Assembly: GCA_015056545.1 (NCBI GenBank)
Contig: SVGE01000003.1
Location: forward strand, 62,001 to 126,000
DNA: 64,000 bases
From: Clostridiales bacterium
GTDB taxonomy: Bacteria > Bacillota > Clostridia > TANB77 > SIG350
Direction of reading: 5' to 3'
Shown: positions 44,005 through 53,118 of the stretch, piece after piece
Layout of the letters: every line of letters starts with the position of its first letter
Position numbering within the stretch: position 1 is the stretch's first letter
Translations under genes and position numbers: made by a program
The notes under the pieces: generated by a model
The model's database searches: none
Told to the model about the DNA's origin: nothing
Seen by the model: the letters and a program-made list of their open reading frames with translations, nothing else

Positions 44005-44958
44005 TCATCCTTTCTTTGTTTTATATGCTTTAAAAATTATTTGTTCAATATCTGCATGTTCGATATCAATATCTTCAATACTAGAATATTCAGATAAGCT
44101 GTCTATTAATTTACATACAGTTACTTCTTTAATATCAAACTTAAGCTTAATAGCATTATCTGTTTTTTCAATAATTTCTGCATTTTTAATATATTGGCTA
44201 ATCTCATCTGTTACTTTTTTATCAAAGTTTACAGTAATTTTTCTTTGTGTAAGTAATTCATTCTTTATCGTAGCCATATTTTCATCAAGAACTATTTCAC
44301 CATGATTAATAATAATAATTCTTTCACATAAATACTTAACATCTTCTATATCATGGCTAGTTAAAACAACTGTTACGCCATATTCTTTGTTTAATTTAAG
44401 TACCATATCTCTTACTTTTTGTTTCATAATAATATCCAAACCTATTGTTGGTTCATCTAAGAATATTATTTGTGGCTTATGAAGTATAGCACCTACTATT
44501 TCACAAATCATCCTTTGTCCTAATGATAATGAATTAGCTTTTCTTTGGATTAAATCTTTTATTCCAAAATACTCAGCATATTCATTTATTGTTTTTATCA
44601 ATTCTTCCTTTTTTATGTCATATATTGCACCAAGTAACCTATAACTATCTATAATAGGTAAAAATTGATTTAATTGGCTTTTTTGTCCAAATAAACAGCC
44701 AATATTTCTTGTAAGTTCAATTCTTTGTTTCCAAGGAACATAATCACAAACAACCGCTTCTCCCTCTGTTGGATGAAGTATTCCTGTTAATATCTTAATT
44801 GTTGTAGATTTTCCTGCACCATTTGGCCCAAGAAATCCAATTATTTCACCTTTTTTTATTTCAAAAGAAACATTATTAACTGCAATCTTTTCCACCTTGT
44901 TCTTTTTTTCCTTGATTGTAAACACCTTTGTAAGATTATCAATTTTTGCTATAGTCAT
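44005..44958 (-). CDS. ABC transporter ATP-binding protein (exporter)
   Basis: 317 residues. Walker A GFLGPNGAGKST near 42-53, Q-loop CLFGQKSQL, signature LSLGQRMICEI, Walker B IIFLDEPTIGLD and the switch His in LTSHDIEDV, all intact. The signature reads LSLGQ, as in many drug/peptide exporters of the ABC-2 class. A C-terminal extension (about 230-317) is present. It energises the two permeases that follow. Best start is the ATG at 44958, nine bases after AAAGGA. A 42-codon peptide gene and a hairpin lie upstream. Confidence 0.92.
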   Translation of the reverse strand: MTIAKIDNLTKVFTIKEKKNKVEKIAVNNVSFEIKKGEIIGFLGPNGAGKSTTIKILTGILHPTEGEAVVCDYVPWKQRIELTRNIGCLFGQKSQLNQFLPIIDSYRLLGAIYDIKKEELIKTINEYAEYFGIKDLIQRKANSLSLGQRMICEIVGAILHKPQIIFLDEPTIGLDIIMKQKVRDMVLKLNKEYGVTVVLTSHDIEDVKYLCERIIIINHGEIVLDENMATIKNELLTQRKITVNFDKKVTDEISQYIKNAEIIEKTDNAIKLKFDIKEVTVCKLIDSLSEYSSIEDIDIEHADIEQIIFKAYKTKKG

Positions 44959-45013
44959 ACTAGCACTTCCTTTCATATATACATTAATTATATTTTTTAT
45001 ATTTATATATAAA

Positions 45014-45044
45014 AAGATGTGCTGACTTTATATCAACACATCTT
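45014..45044 (-). terminator. Hairpin between peptide gene and ABC exporter operon
   Basis: AAGATGTG (45014-45021) pairs with CACATCTT (45037-45044), extended past one mismatch by TGA/TCA, with a T-rich tail on the minus strand. It could partly terminate the peptide transcript before the ABC genes. Confidence 0.7.
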
Positions 45045-45078
45045 GAATTCTATAATATCACTTTAAACTTACCTAATT

Positions 45079-45207
45079 TTAACTTAATATTTCTTCTTCA
45101 AAACTTTTATTGATATAAAGATATGACAAAATACAACCATGCATAACTGCTGGTCTTGATAAATCCCATTGTTTATAACAAATTGTTGATTTAATTGTAT
45201 TTTTCAT
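45079..45207 (-). CDS. 42-residue peptide encoded upstream of ABC exporter
   Basis: An ATG at 45207, directly after TGGAGGGAGAATT, opens 42 codons: start MKNTIKSTICYKQWDLSRP, middle AVMHGCILSYLYINK, end SFEEEILS. The frame is on the same strand as, and 120 bases before, the ABC ATPase gene, with only the hairpin at 45014-45044 between. The peptide has two Cys, one Trp, no signal peptide, and an acidic end. It could be a ribosomally made peptide precursor exported by the ABC system, a regulator, or a leader peptide. No modification enzyme gene is nearby. The ribosome site is the main proof that it is made. Confidence 0.6.
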   Translation of the reverse strand: MKNTIKSTICYKQWDLSRPAVMHGCILSYLYINKSFEEEILS

Positions 45208-45355
45208 AATTCTCCCTCCATATCTAATATTTTTTATCATTAGGACTTTTCACAAATTAGTGATTAATAATGCAAAAAGTCAATTACATTATTAATTGTA
45301 AGCAATTAAAATGTTAATGTCAACCACTTAAATGTAAACATTATGTAAATTTAAA

Positions 45356-45396
45356 AAGGAAGATTATACTATTAATTAATAATATAATCTTCCTTA
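45356..45396 (-). terminator. Terminator of the unknown three-gene operon
   Basis: A 13-bp perfect stem AAGGAAGATTATA (45356-45368) with its complement (45383-45395), immediately after the last gene of the operon. Confidence 0.9.
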
Positions 45397-45402
45397 AATT
45401 TG

Positions 45403-45717
45403 TTAAACATCGTATATTCTTATTTCTTTATTTTGATCAAATTCTTTGCTCAAAAGGCCCTCTTGTATACGCTTTTTAAATTGAATCGCTCTTTTTGCTA
45501 TAAATGCTTTTTGAAGTTCCCCTATTTTAACTCCTGTATTTAATTGATATAACCCTCTATCATGAGTTGTAAATTCTTGAACAACCAAGCAGCCAACTAC
45601 TGCACCATTTGACATTACTCCAGGACCAACTTCAATAATGTCAAATAGAGCTAAATCTGTTTTTCTGCTACTACATTCTTTTAAAAATCCCCGAAAAACT
45701 GGTGAATAATTAGACAT
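45403..45717 (-). CDS. Unknown protein, third gene of three-gene operon
   Basis: 104 residues, soluble, with LALFDIIEVGPGVMSNGAVV and a basic C-terminal part FIAKRAIQFKKRIQEGL. No domain recognised. AAGGAGAG ribosome site; 12 bases after the previous gene. The protein reads more like a small beta-rich phage- or spore-related domain than an enzyme, but that is only an impression. It keeps company with two other small unknown proteins and has a strong terminator behind it. Confidence 0.65.
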   Translation of the reverse strand: MSNYSPVFRGFLKECSSRKTDLALFDIIEVGPGVMSNGAVVGCLVVQEFTTHDRGLYQLNTGVKIGELQKAFIAKRAIQFKKRIQEGLLSKEFDQNKEIRIYDV

Positions 45718-45729
45718 CTTTTTCTCTCC

Positions 45730-46020
45730 TTATTCCATACTGATTTCTATGTCTCTAGAAACTAAATTAACTACAAAACCAATTTCCTGTGCTGTTGTGT
45801 ACACTTTAGAAATTTCATGTTCAATAAAGGCCCTCTCTTTTTCTGTCAATTTTATATTTGCATTAAGCATTAGTATGACCTCATTGGTTTCTTGTATAAC
45901 AACTGCTTTACCAGATGGTTTCAATACTATTTTTCCTTCTTCATTCTCTTTTAAAAAAATTTCGAATACCTTGCAATGAAACCTCTGCTCTGAATTTAAT
46001 TTTAATGACAACTTTTTCAT
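45730..46020 (-). CDS. Unknown protein, second gene of three-gene operon
   Basis: 96 residues, soluble. Its second half, with MLNANIKLTEKERAFIEHEI and VNLVSRDIEISME, resembles in pattern the second half of the preceding gene product (acidic-hydrophobic strand, long charged helix, short final strand), so the two may be paralogues. AAAGGAG ribosome site. No signal peptide, no motif recognised. Confidence 0.65.
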   Translation of the reverse strand: MKKLSLKLNSEQRFHCKVFEIFLKENEEGKIVLKPSGKAVVIQETNEVILMLNANIKLTEKERAFIEHEISKVYTTAQEIGFVVNLVSRDIEISME

Positions 46021-46037
46021 AAACTTTTCTCCTTTAT

Positions 46038-46307
46038 TTAATCAATATTTATTGTCTCACTATTTAATCCAGTTTTCTCTATTACTTGTTTTTCAATTTT
46101 CCAAATTGCTTCTATTACTTTTTCTTTTTGAGCAATTTCCAAATTAAAATTTTCTTCCATATCAAAAAGAATTTTCTTTTTATTTGGAAACACATATGCA
46201 ACACCAATTAATATTTTTTCTTCACTCTCTAAGTCTGACATTTTTATTTCATAACTTCTACAAACTTCTTGTTTACATTTTGAATAACTTGTAATTAAAC
46301 ATTTCAT
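46038..46307 (-). CDS. Unknown protein, first gene of three-gene operon
   Basis: 89 residues, soluble, starting MKCLITSYSKCKQEVCRSYE with three Cys, then a helix-rich Lys/Glu region KEKVIEAIWKIEKQVIEK. AGGAGG ribosome site. First gene of the operon; the divergent DUF1540 gene is 168 bases away, with AT-rich sequence between. Function unknown. Confidence 0.65.
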   Translation of the reverse strand: MKCLITSYSKCKQEVCRSYEIKMSDLESEEKILIGVAYVFPNKKKILFDMEENFNLEIAQKEKVIEAIWKIEKQVIEKTGLNSETINID

Positions 46308-46475
46308 GTTCTTTCCTCCTACTTTAAAATAAATTTAGATTTCAAAATATTAAATTGTTTAAATATTTTATCACAAATATTGTTAAATATCTACATTTTT
46401 AGTATTTTTTATGTAAATTGCTATTGAATATTTTAATTTAATTTGCAAATAATATTTTTGTAAGGAGGAATTGAA

Positions 46476-46658
46476 ATGAATAATAATCAACAAACTATAA
46501 AATGTAATGTAAGTAGTTGTAAATATAATCAAAACAATGCTCTTTGTTCCTTAGCAGAAATAAAAGTTGGATGTATGAAAGGCTGTCATCCTACAAAAAT
46601 TGAAGAAACTGTATGTGATAGTTATGAAAATATTAAACATCCTAATTTTAATTGTTAA
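46476..46658 (+). CDS. DUF1540 Cys-rich small protein
   Basis: 60 residues with the DUF1540 pattern: IKCNVSSCKYN, ALCSLAEIKVGC, then ETVCDSYEN; six Cys in all, spaced as for a small metal-binding or disulfide-bonded module. These proteins are common in spore-forming Firmicutes, of unknown function. TAAGGAGG ribosome site; terminator follows. Single gene. Confidence 0.88.
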   Translation: MNNNQQTIKCNVSSCKYNQNNALCSLAEIKVGCMKGCHPTKIEETVCDSYENIKHPNFNC

Positions 46659-46663
46659 AACAA

Positions 46664-46702
46664 AAAAGGAATAAAATACATTTGTATATTTATTCCTTTT
46701 TA
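46664..46702. terminator. Bidirectional terminator between DUF1540 gene and dgt
   Basis: AAAAGGAATA (46664-46673) pairs with TATTCCTTTT (46691-46700), with A and T runs outside. Confidence 0.85.
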
Positions 46703-46707
46703 GTTTT

Positions 46708-47841
46708 TTAATTATTTAACCTTATATATTGTTTCATTAGATACGTATCTGTCATTCCTGAAATATAGTCTAATACTTTTCTTGTATTTGAATTATTATT
46801 ATTATATTTATCTGACATATCATTTAAAAAAGCTCTGTTTATATCTGTATTATTAGTATTATTATTTAAATCATATAGATATTTATTAAAAACGTATTTT
46901 ATCATATCTGAATATTCTTGTCTGTTTGTTTGCGAAATAGCTGGAAAATATATCTCTTTATAATTAAACTCTTTTAAATCCATTAAAGCATTATATACTC
47001 TTGGTGACATGGCCAAATAATTCTTCCCATAACTATTATTTACAATATCCATAATTAATTCATGAACTATATCTGTATTTTGATTACCTAATATCTCAAT
47101 TATACTTTCAGGCAATTGCGCTCTTGTTATAAGTCCTAATCTTATGGCATCTTCTATATCTCTGCCAATATATGCAATAACATCAGATATTCTAGTAACA
47201 CAACCCTCTAATGTCATTGGTCTTAATTCTTTTATATATTTTTCATCTTTATAACAATTGTTGTATTCTTGTATAAAACTATCCCATGTTTTATTCCAAT
47301 TAGGTTCATAAACATCTTGTAAAAGTTCACCATTATGACATAATATTCCATCTAATGTTTGAAGTGTTAAATTAATACCTTCACCATTTTTTTCAATATC
47401 CATAAAAGTTCTTACACTTTGAACATTATGCATAAATACACCTTCATTATGTTCTTTACTTAATTCATTTAACACTCTTTCTCCAAAATGTCCAAAAGGA
47501 ACATGCCCTACATCATGTCCTAAACTAGTAGCTTCTATTAAATCTTCATTTAAATTTAATGCTCTTCCTATTGTTCTAGCAATTTTAGATACAAGTTGTA
47601 CATGTAGCATTCTTCTAGTTACATTATCATTTGAAGAAAAAACAAAAACTTGAGTTTTATCCATATATCTCGCATATGAATTTGTATGTATAATTCTATC
47701 TACATCTCTAAAAAACTTTGGTCTAATATCTTCTTTTTCTTCAATTAGCCTAAGCCCTTTAATACTTTTACAAGCATATTCAGATAAATAGTTTTCTTTT
47801 TTTAAAATATTTTCACTTATTGTTTTTTGAATCTCTTTCAA
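46708..47841 (-). CDS. dgt: HD-domain dNTP triphosphohydrolase (dGTPase-like)
   Basis: 377 residues. HD motifs are clear: RIIHTNSYARYMDKTQVF, RRMLHVQLVSKIARTIGR, and ATSLGHDVGHVPFGHFGE, with the HD pair GHD and a second DxxGH. It splits dNTPs to nucleoside and tripolyphosphate, helping control nucleotide pools. Length is normal for the family. Start is a TTG at 47841 after GAGGTG. 12 bases after ylmH. Confidence 0.92.
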   Translation of the reverse strand: MKEIQKTISENILKKENYLSEYACKSIKGLRLIEEKEDIRPKFFRDVDRIIHTNSYARYMDKTQVFVFSSNDNVTRRMLHVQLVSKIARTIGRALNLNEDLIEATSLGHDVGHVPFGHFGERVLNELSKEHNEGVFMHNVQSVRTFMDIEKNGEGINLTLQTLDGILCHNGELLQDVYEPNWNKTWDSFIQEYNNCYKDEKYIKELRPMTLEGCVTRISDVIAYIGRDIEDAIRLGLITRAQLPESIIEILGNQNTDIVHELIMDIVNNSYGKNYLAMSPRVYNALMDLKEFNYKEIYFPAISQTNRQEYSDMIKYVFNKYLYDLNNNTNNTDINRAFLNDMSDKYNNNNSNTRKVLDYISGMTDTYLMKQYIRLNN

Positions 47842-47853
47842 AATTTCACCTCA

Positions 47854-48663
47854 TCATTCGTATTTTATAATATTTAATATATTCTTTCCCTTTTTAGTTA
47901 TTCCTTTAATTTCTTTAATAACTATTCTACCTTTTCCTTTAATAGATATAACATCATCAATTTTAACAATTTTATCTGTTTTAAATTGTTGTTGCCAGTT
48001 AATAAATATTTTCCCTTGATTTATATATTCATTAGCAATACTCCTTGATGTTTTTAAATAAACAGAAAGTATATTATCTAATCTAAAAGAATTAACTAAA
48101 ATATTGTCTTCTATCCCATCATCAATTATATCAATTTTTTCATTAATACTCAATTTTTCTAATCTAACTTTTGTATTTTTTACTTTATTTATATTTTTTA
48201 TTATATATTCTGTAATATCTTTTTTTACAATAACATATGCACACTCATCTTTTACATATATATTTCCTATTAAATTTCTATTAATTCCTAAACTTAATAT
48301 TGTCCCTAAAATATCTCTATGAGAAATTTTTGTATTTATATATTTATCATAAATAAATTTTATAGTACTAATATTATCATTTATATTTTGTTCAATATAA
48401 TTAATCTTTTCATCTGGACAAATTATTAAAACATTTCTATCAAAATTATCATATCCACCATATATTTGTATATTATTAGTATATTTTAATATGTTTTCTT
48501 TTATTAAACTTAATTCATTTAGATTTAAAAAATTAGTGAAAACAATTACATTATTTTCATAACTTTCTTTTATTTTATCTATTACATTATATAGTAAAAT
48601 CTTATCTTGTTTATCAAAATTTTTATTTCTAATATTTTCTTTTATTTCATCTATATTTTTCAT
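47854..48663 (-). CDS. ylmH: YlmH-type S4-domain RNA-binding protein
   Basis: 269 residues: an N-terminal YlmH-specific region with YGGYDNFDRNVLIICP and SHRDILGTILSLGI, a middle domain, and a C-terminal S4 RNA-binding domain (about 185-255) with FRLDNILSVYLKTSRSIA and INQGKIFIN. YlmH binds ribosomal RNA/tRNA on stalled large subunits and can act in ribosome-associated quality control. Usually found in the division cluster with sepF and divIVA, but here it is next to dgt and pfkA. AAGGAT ribosome site. Confidence 0.9.
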   Translation of the reverse strand: MKNIDEIKENIRNKNFDKQDKILLYNVIDKIKESYENNVIVFTNFLNLNELSLIKENILKYTNNIQIYGGYDNFDRNVLIICPDEKINYIEQNINDNISTIKFIYDKYINTKISHRDILGTILSLGINRNLIGNIYVKDECAYVIVKKDITEYIIKNINKVKNTKVRLEKLSINEKIDIIDDGIEDNILVNSFRLDNILSVYLKTSRSIANEYINQGKIFINWQQQFKTDKIVKIDDVISIKGKGRIVIKEIKGITKKGKNILNIIKYE

Positions 48664-48682
48664 ACATTATCCTTATATTTAA

Positions 48683-48716
48683 AAGTATGACATCTATTCA
48701 ATGATGTCATACTTTA
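48683..48716 (-). terminator. Terminator between pfkA and ylmH
   Basis: A 12-bp perfect stem AAGTATGACATC (48683-48694) with its complement (48703-48714), after the pfkA stop codon. Confidence 0.85.
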
Positions 48717-48733
48717 ATTTTATTATATATTAA

Positions 48734-49855
48734 TTAATCTCCAAAGCATATTCCAATATTTCTAGCTGTTTTTACCATATCATGATCCATATTTACTGTT
48801 CTTACATTACTTGAAACTGCTCCTACTTCAGCGCCTCTACCTACTACATCTTCTAATGAAACACTGTCTAGCTTGCCATTATTTATTCTAACTAAAACTC
48901 CAAATTTTCCTTCAAGAGCTAATTCCATAGCTTTTGAACCATATTTAGTAGATAATACTCTATCAAATGGAGTAGGTACTCCTCCTCTTTGCATATAGCC
49001 TAATGTTGTATTTCTAGAAATTAAACCTGTTAATTCTTCTAATTCTTTAGCTACTTTATCTCCAATTCCTCCTAATTGTGTGTTAATAACTCCTTTTCCA
49101 CCATCTCTTGTATCTTTAACAGTTAATCCACCACCTTTAGGAAATGCTCCTTCTGCAACTACAACAATACTAAATTTTTTTCCTTCTTCTTTTCTTTTAT
49201 TTATTGCTTGTGCAACTTTTTCTATATCATAAGGTATTTCTGGAATTAATGCTACATCTGCACCACCAGCTATTGCTGATTCTAAAGCTATCCATCCTGC
49301 ATTTCTCCCCATTACTTCTAATACCATAATTCTATTATGTGTTTCTGCTGTTGTATGAAGTCTATCTATAGCTTCTGTTGCAACAGTAACAGCTGTATTA
49401 TATCCAAATGTAATTTCTGTACATGCTACATCATTATCTATTGTTTTTGGAATACCTATAACATTCAAACCTTTTAATGAAAAATCTCTAGCAGATTTTT
49501 GTGTACTATCTCCACCTAAAGTAAATATACAATCAAATCCATCTTTTTTTACATTTTCAACACAAACATCTGATAAATCTTTATATACAACTTCTCCATT
49601 TTCTTCAACTTTATAATTAAATACATTTGAATTTAAAGATGAACCAATTATAGAACCACCTTTGTGTAGTATTCCTGAAGCTGTACTATCTTTTGTACTT
49701 AATTTTACATATTCATTTTTTAATAATCCTTTATATCCTTCAATAAAACCATAACATTCTATTCCATTGTTTTCCGCTGTTTTTATTATTCCTCTTATTA
49801 CAGCATTAAATCCTGCAACATCTCCTCCATTGCATAAAATAGCTACCTTTTTCAT
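48734..49855 (-). CDS. pfkA: 6-phosphofructokinase, group III-like
   Basis: 373 residues. PFK motifs in order: CNGGDVAGFNAVIRG at the nucleotide site, FTLGGDSTQKSA, GIPKTIDNDV (catalytic Asp), MEVMGRNAGW as VLEVMGRNAGW, and LGYMQRGGVPTPFDR. The residue after GGD is Ser and the one before TIDND is Lys. Lys at that place is typical of pyrophosphate-using or mixed enzymes, while ATP enzymes have Gly. Phosphoryl donor therefore cannot be assigned from sequence. Catalyses fructose-6-phosphate to fructose-1,6-bisphosphate. AAAGGAG ribosome site, single gene between terminators. Confidence 0.93.
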   Translation of the reverse strand: MKKVAILCNGGDVAGFNAVIRGIIKTAENNGIECYGFIEGYKGLLKNEYVKLSTKDSTASGILHKGGSIIGSSLNSNVFNYKVEENGEVVYKDLSDVCVENVKKDGFDCIFTLGGDSTQKSARDFSLKGLNVIGIPKTIDNDVACTEITFGYNTAVTVATEAIDRLHTTAETHNRIMVLEVMGRNAGWIALESAIAGGADVALIPEIPYDIEKVAQAINKRKEEGKKFSIVVVAEGAFPKGGGLTVKDTRDGGKGVINTQLGGIGDKVAKELEELTGLISRNTTLGYMQRGGVPTPFDRVLSTKYGSKAMELALEGKFGVLVRINNGKLDSVSLEDVVGRGAEVGAVSSNVRTVNMDHDMVKTARNIGICFGD

Positions 49856-49962
49856 AATTTCATATACTCCTTTGCTTTATATTTCCTACTGTATTTTATT
49901 ATTATTATTTCACATTGTCAATATTTTTATTGAATTATTTGACGAATTTTGTTACATAGAAA

Positions 49963-49995
49963 AAGTAGAAAAGATAAAATACCTTTTCTACTTCA
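49963..49995. terminator. Terminator after trmL
   Basis: AAGTAGAAAAG (49963-49973) pairs with CTTTTCTACTT (49983-49993); stands just after the trmL stop codon. Confidence 0.8.
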
Positions 49996-50004
49996 TTTTA
50001 TATA

Positions 50005-50496
50005 TTAATCAAAATATTTACTTTCTTTTTCTAGTAATTTAAAATCATCTTGTCTTAATATTTCATATACCACAATTGCTACACTATTAGATAAATTTAA
50101 AGAACGTATATTTTCTCTCATAGGAATTCTAATTGATGTTTCCATATTTTCTTTTAATACATCCTCAGGTAATCCTTTTGTTTCTTTACCAAATAAAACA
50201 AATATTTCTTCATCAATAGCATAATCTATTTGTGTATAATCTTGTTTTGCTTTTGTTGTGACAAAATATAGTTTATCTTGTTTGTGTGCTTCTAAAAACT
50301 CTTGAAAATTTTCATAATAAATTACATCTAATTTATCCCAATAATCTAAGCCCGCTCTTTTTAAAGTTTTGTCATTTATTTCAAACCCTAATGGTTTTAC
50401 CAAATGTAATTTTGCTCCTATTGCGGCACATGTCCTAGCTATATTTCCTGTATTTTGTGGTATTTCTGGTTCTACTAATACTATGTTTAATTTCAT
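50005..50496 (-). CDS. trmL: tRNA (cytidine/uridine-34-2'-O)-methyltransferase TrmL
   Basis: 163 residues, the minimal SPOUT methyltransferase without extra domain. Motifs: VLVEPEIPQNTGNIARTC at the start, LFGKETKGLPEDV and IPMRENIRSLNLSNSVAIV at the knot that binds S-adenosylmethionine. Methylates the ribose of the wobble base of certain leucine tRNAs. It lies downstream of the PBP gene by 11 bases, likely cotranscribed. Ribosome site AAGGAG. Confidence 0.95.
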   Translation of the reverse strand: MKLNIVLVEPEIPQNTGNIARTCAAIGAKLHLVKPLGFEINDKTLKRAGLDYWDKLDVIYYENFQEFLEAHKQDKLYFVTTKAKQDYTQIDYAIDEEIFVLFGKETKGLPEDVLKENMETSIRIPMRENIRSLNLSNSVAIVVYEILRQDDFKLLEKESKYFD

Positions 50497-50507
50497 TTTA
50501 TTTCTCC

Positions 50508-52931
50508 TTATTCTGTAACATATCCTTCATTTGATGTATTTGTATTATTTTCTTCTTCATTATTATTAGGTTTATCTGTGTTTTCTGGTTCTTCTGTTGG
50601 TTCACCTGTTGGATTATCTATATTTCCTGGATCCTCTACAGGAGGTAATACCATATTTGTATGAATACTACATATTGTTTTAGGAACTGAATATTCATTA
50701 TCTTTTGCACTTTCTGAACTTCCATCATCTACTGCTCTTTGTATAAATACTTTACTTACTTGACTTTCAATTGGACAGAATTCACAAATTAATTCATTAC
50801 TTTCACTACATACTAATGTAGATACATGAGTTTCGCAACTACCTGATGGAACAGTCCCTTTTAAAAACATTTCAGATTTTGTTCTACTGCCTCTTGGATC
50901 TTGAGAGCATAGTTCTGTTGCTAACTTACCAGAATCAATACATATTGTAGCTGTTACAATATCTCCAGGTTTTTCAAAACTTTTTATTTCTAGTCCTGAA
51001 TGAATATCTTTCATAACAGCATTCCATATTTTAGCTGCTGGATTTTGACCACTTGCATGTATTGTTTTTGGATTATCAAAACCATACCATACTGCACCAA
51101 CATAATATGGTGTTATTGCACAAAACCATCTATCCTTATAATCATCTGTTGAACCTGTTTTAGCTGCAACTGGATTTCCGCCTATATTAATATATCCTGC
51201 TGTACCATTTGCTCCTCTTACAACATCTCTCATCATATCTAATGTAATATATGCTGCTTGTTCAGTAAATACTCTTTCTGTTTTAGCTTGTTTTTGTATA
51301 ACTGTTTGACCATTTTTATCTACAATTTTATTATATAACATAGGTTCAATAAATACACCTTTATTACCTATTGTTGCATATGCTCCACACATTTCAAGTG
51401 GAATTATTCCATTTGTCACACCACCTAATGCAGTAGCTAAACCTTTATCTCTTTCATCAAGTGTAGTTATTCCCATTTTTTCTAAATATTTGTATGAAGT
51501 ATTTACACCTAAATCTTGCATTGATTTTATTGCTACTATATTATTTGATTTTTCTAAACCTTTTCTAACTGTTGTTAAGCCTCCAAATCCTCCACCTGAA
51601 TTTTTAAAACTAATTCCTCCAATTGTTGTTGGCACATCATCATAAACTGTAGCTGCTGTAAATGCTTTTTCATTAATACCTGGTCCATATACCGCTACTG
51701 GTTTAATAGTTGAACCTGGTTGTCTTGCTGATTGTGTTGCTCTATTTAATCCTCTTTCTACTTTATCTCCAGCGCCACCTACTAATCCTACAACAGCTCC
51801 TGTTTTATAATCCATAATAACCATAGCAGATTGTGGTCTTTCGTTATATGATTTATCTAAAGGGAAAAATGTTTCATCTTCATATACTTTTTCTATTGAA
51901 GCTTGAATATCTGGGTCAATATTAGTATAGATTTTTAAACCATCACTATATACCATCTTACTAGCTAATTCTTTAGATATATCTTTTTCTTCTTGCAAAT
52001 CTTCAATAACTTGGTCTATAACCGCTTCAACAATATATGGTGTTGAACTAGTAACTACTGCTCTATTATATATTATCTCTTGTGCAACAGCTTGATTATA
52101 TTCTTCTTGTGTAATCATTTCTAACTCATACATTTTTGCTAAAACAACTTCTTGTCTTTCTTTTATTCTTTGAGGATTTTTATTGTAATCATAAGATTCT
52201 GGGCCATGAGTTATTCCTGCTAAAATTGCACATTCAGCTAGTGTTAGCTCTTTAACATCTTTGCCGAAATATGTATATGAAGCTGCTTGTGCACCATAAG
52301 CTCCATCTCCTAAATATATTATATTTAAGTATAATTCCATAATTTCATCTTTTGTAAGCCATGTTTCTACTTCTACTGCTCTAACCCATTCTCTTAATTT
52401 TCTCATAGCTCCTTCTACACCGCTAGAAGCTTTATCCCCTGTTATATTCTTAACTAATTGTTGAGTTATTGTACTACCACCAAAACTAGAATTTCCTTTA
52501 TTAAATACATATTCTAATACTGCTTTTCCTGTTCTTTTTATATCTATACCAAAATGTTTTTCAAATCTTTCATCTTCTATTGCTATAAACGCTTTTGGCA
52601 AATATGGTGACATATCTGTTAAACTAGCAATTATTCTATTTTGTTCACCATGTACAGCATAATACTCATTTCCATTTTTATCATAAATAAATGTTGTTAA
52701 ATTTTGATATATTAAATCTTCTTTTGTTAATTTTTCTGTTCCTCTCATTATTCCAAATATAAGGCCAACACCAATTAACATACATATAATTATTAGTGCT
52801 ATTACTGTTAAAAATATTCTCTTAAATACTCTTTTTCCCTTTTTCTTTTTTGATACCTTTTTTGTTTTTTCTCTATTATCATTATTAACTCTTCTTCTTT
52901 TTATATTTTCATCACTATAATTATTTTTCAT
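50508..52931 (-). CDS. Class A penicillin-binding protein (PBP1A family)
   Basis: 807 residues. Basic cytoplasmic start, one membrane helix (about 35-57), glycosyltransferase family 51 domain with IEDERFEKHFGID and GGSTITQQLVKNI (about 147), and transpeptidase domain with the nucleophile motif STIK near 406, SNN and the AAKTGST motif near 590. A Cys-containing segment (about 670-730, with CETH and CEFC) and a disordered Pro/Glu/Asn-rich tail close the protein. It polymerises glycan strands and cross-links peptides outside the membrane. GGAGG ribosome site. Confidence 0.95.
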   Translation of the reverse strand: MKNNYSDENIKRRRVNNDNREKTKKVSKKKKGKRVFKRIFLTVIALIIICMLIGVGLIFGIMRGTEKLTKEDLIYQNLTTFIYDKNGNEYYAVHGEQNRIIASLTDMSPYLPKAFIAIEDERFEKHFGIDIKRTGKAVLEYVFNKGNSSFGGSTITQQLVKNITGDKASSGVEGAMRKLREWVRAVEVETWLTKDEIMELYLNIIYLGDGAYGAQAASYTYFGKDVKELTLAECAILAGITHGPESYDYNKNPQRIKERQEVVLAKMYELEMITQEEYNQAVAQEIIYNRAVVTSSTPYIVEAVIDQVIEDLQEEKDISKELASKMVYSDGLKIYTNIDPDIQASIEKVYEDETFFPLDKSYNERPQSAMVIMDYKTGAVVGLVGGAGDKVERGLNRATQSARQPGSTIKPVAVYGPGINEKAFTAATVYDDVPTTIGGISFKNSGGGFGGLTTVRKGLEKSNNIVAIKSMQDLGVNTSYKYLEKMGITTLDERDKGLATALGGVTNGIIPLEMCGAYATIGNKGVFIEPMLYNKIVDKNGQTVIQKQAKTERVFTEQAAYITLDMMRDVVRGANGTAGYINIGGNPVAAKTGSTDDYKDRWFCAITPYYVGAVWYGFDNPKTIHASGQNPAAKIWNAVMKDIHSGLEIKSFEKPGDIVTATICIDSGKLATELCSQDPRGSRTKSEMFLKGTVPSGSCETHVSTLVCSESNELICEFCPIESQVSKVFIQRAVDDGSSESAKDNEYSVPKTICSIHTNMVLPPVEDPGNIDNPTGEPTEEPENTDKPNNNEEENNTNTSNEGYVTE

Positions 52932-53118
52932 AATTACCTCCGTAATATTTCTTTATATATTTTAACATATATATTATATTACATTTTTTATAAAAAGCAA
53001 ATATTTTTTTCTTATTTCTTTATACTTTTATGTCAACTTTTGTTCGATTTGATGAATATCTAAAACCCTAGTATTTATTGAAAATAATTTTTTATATATT
53101 ATTATGTTTTTATTTCAG

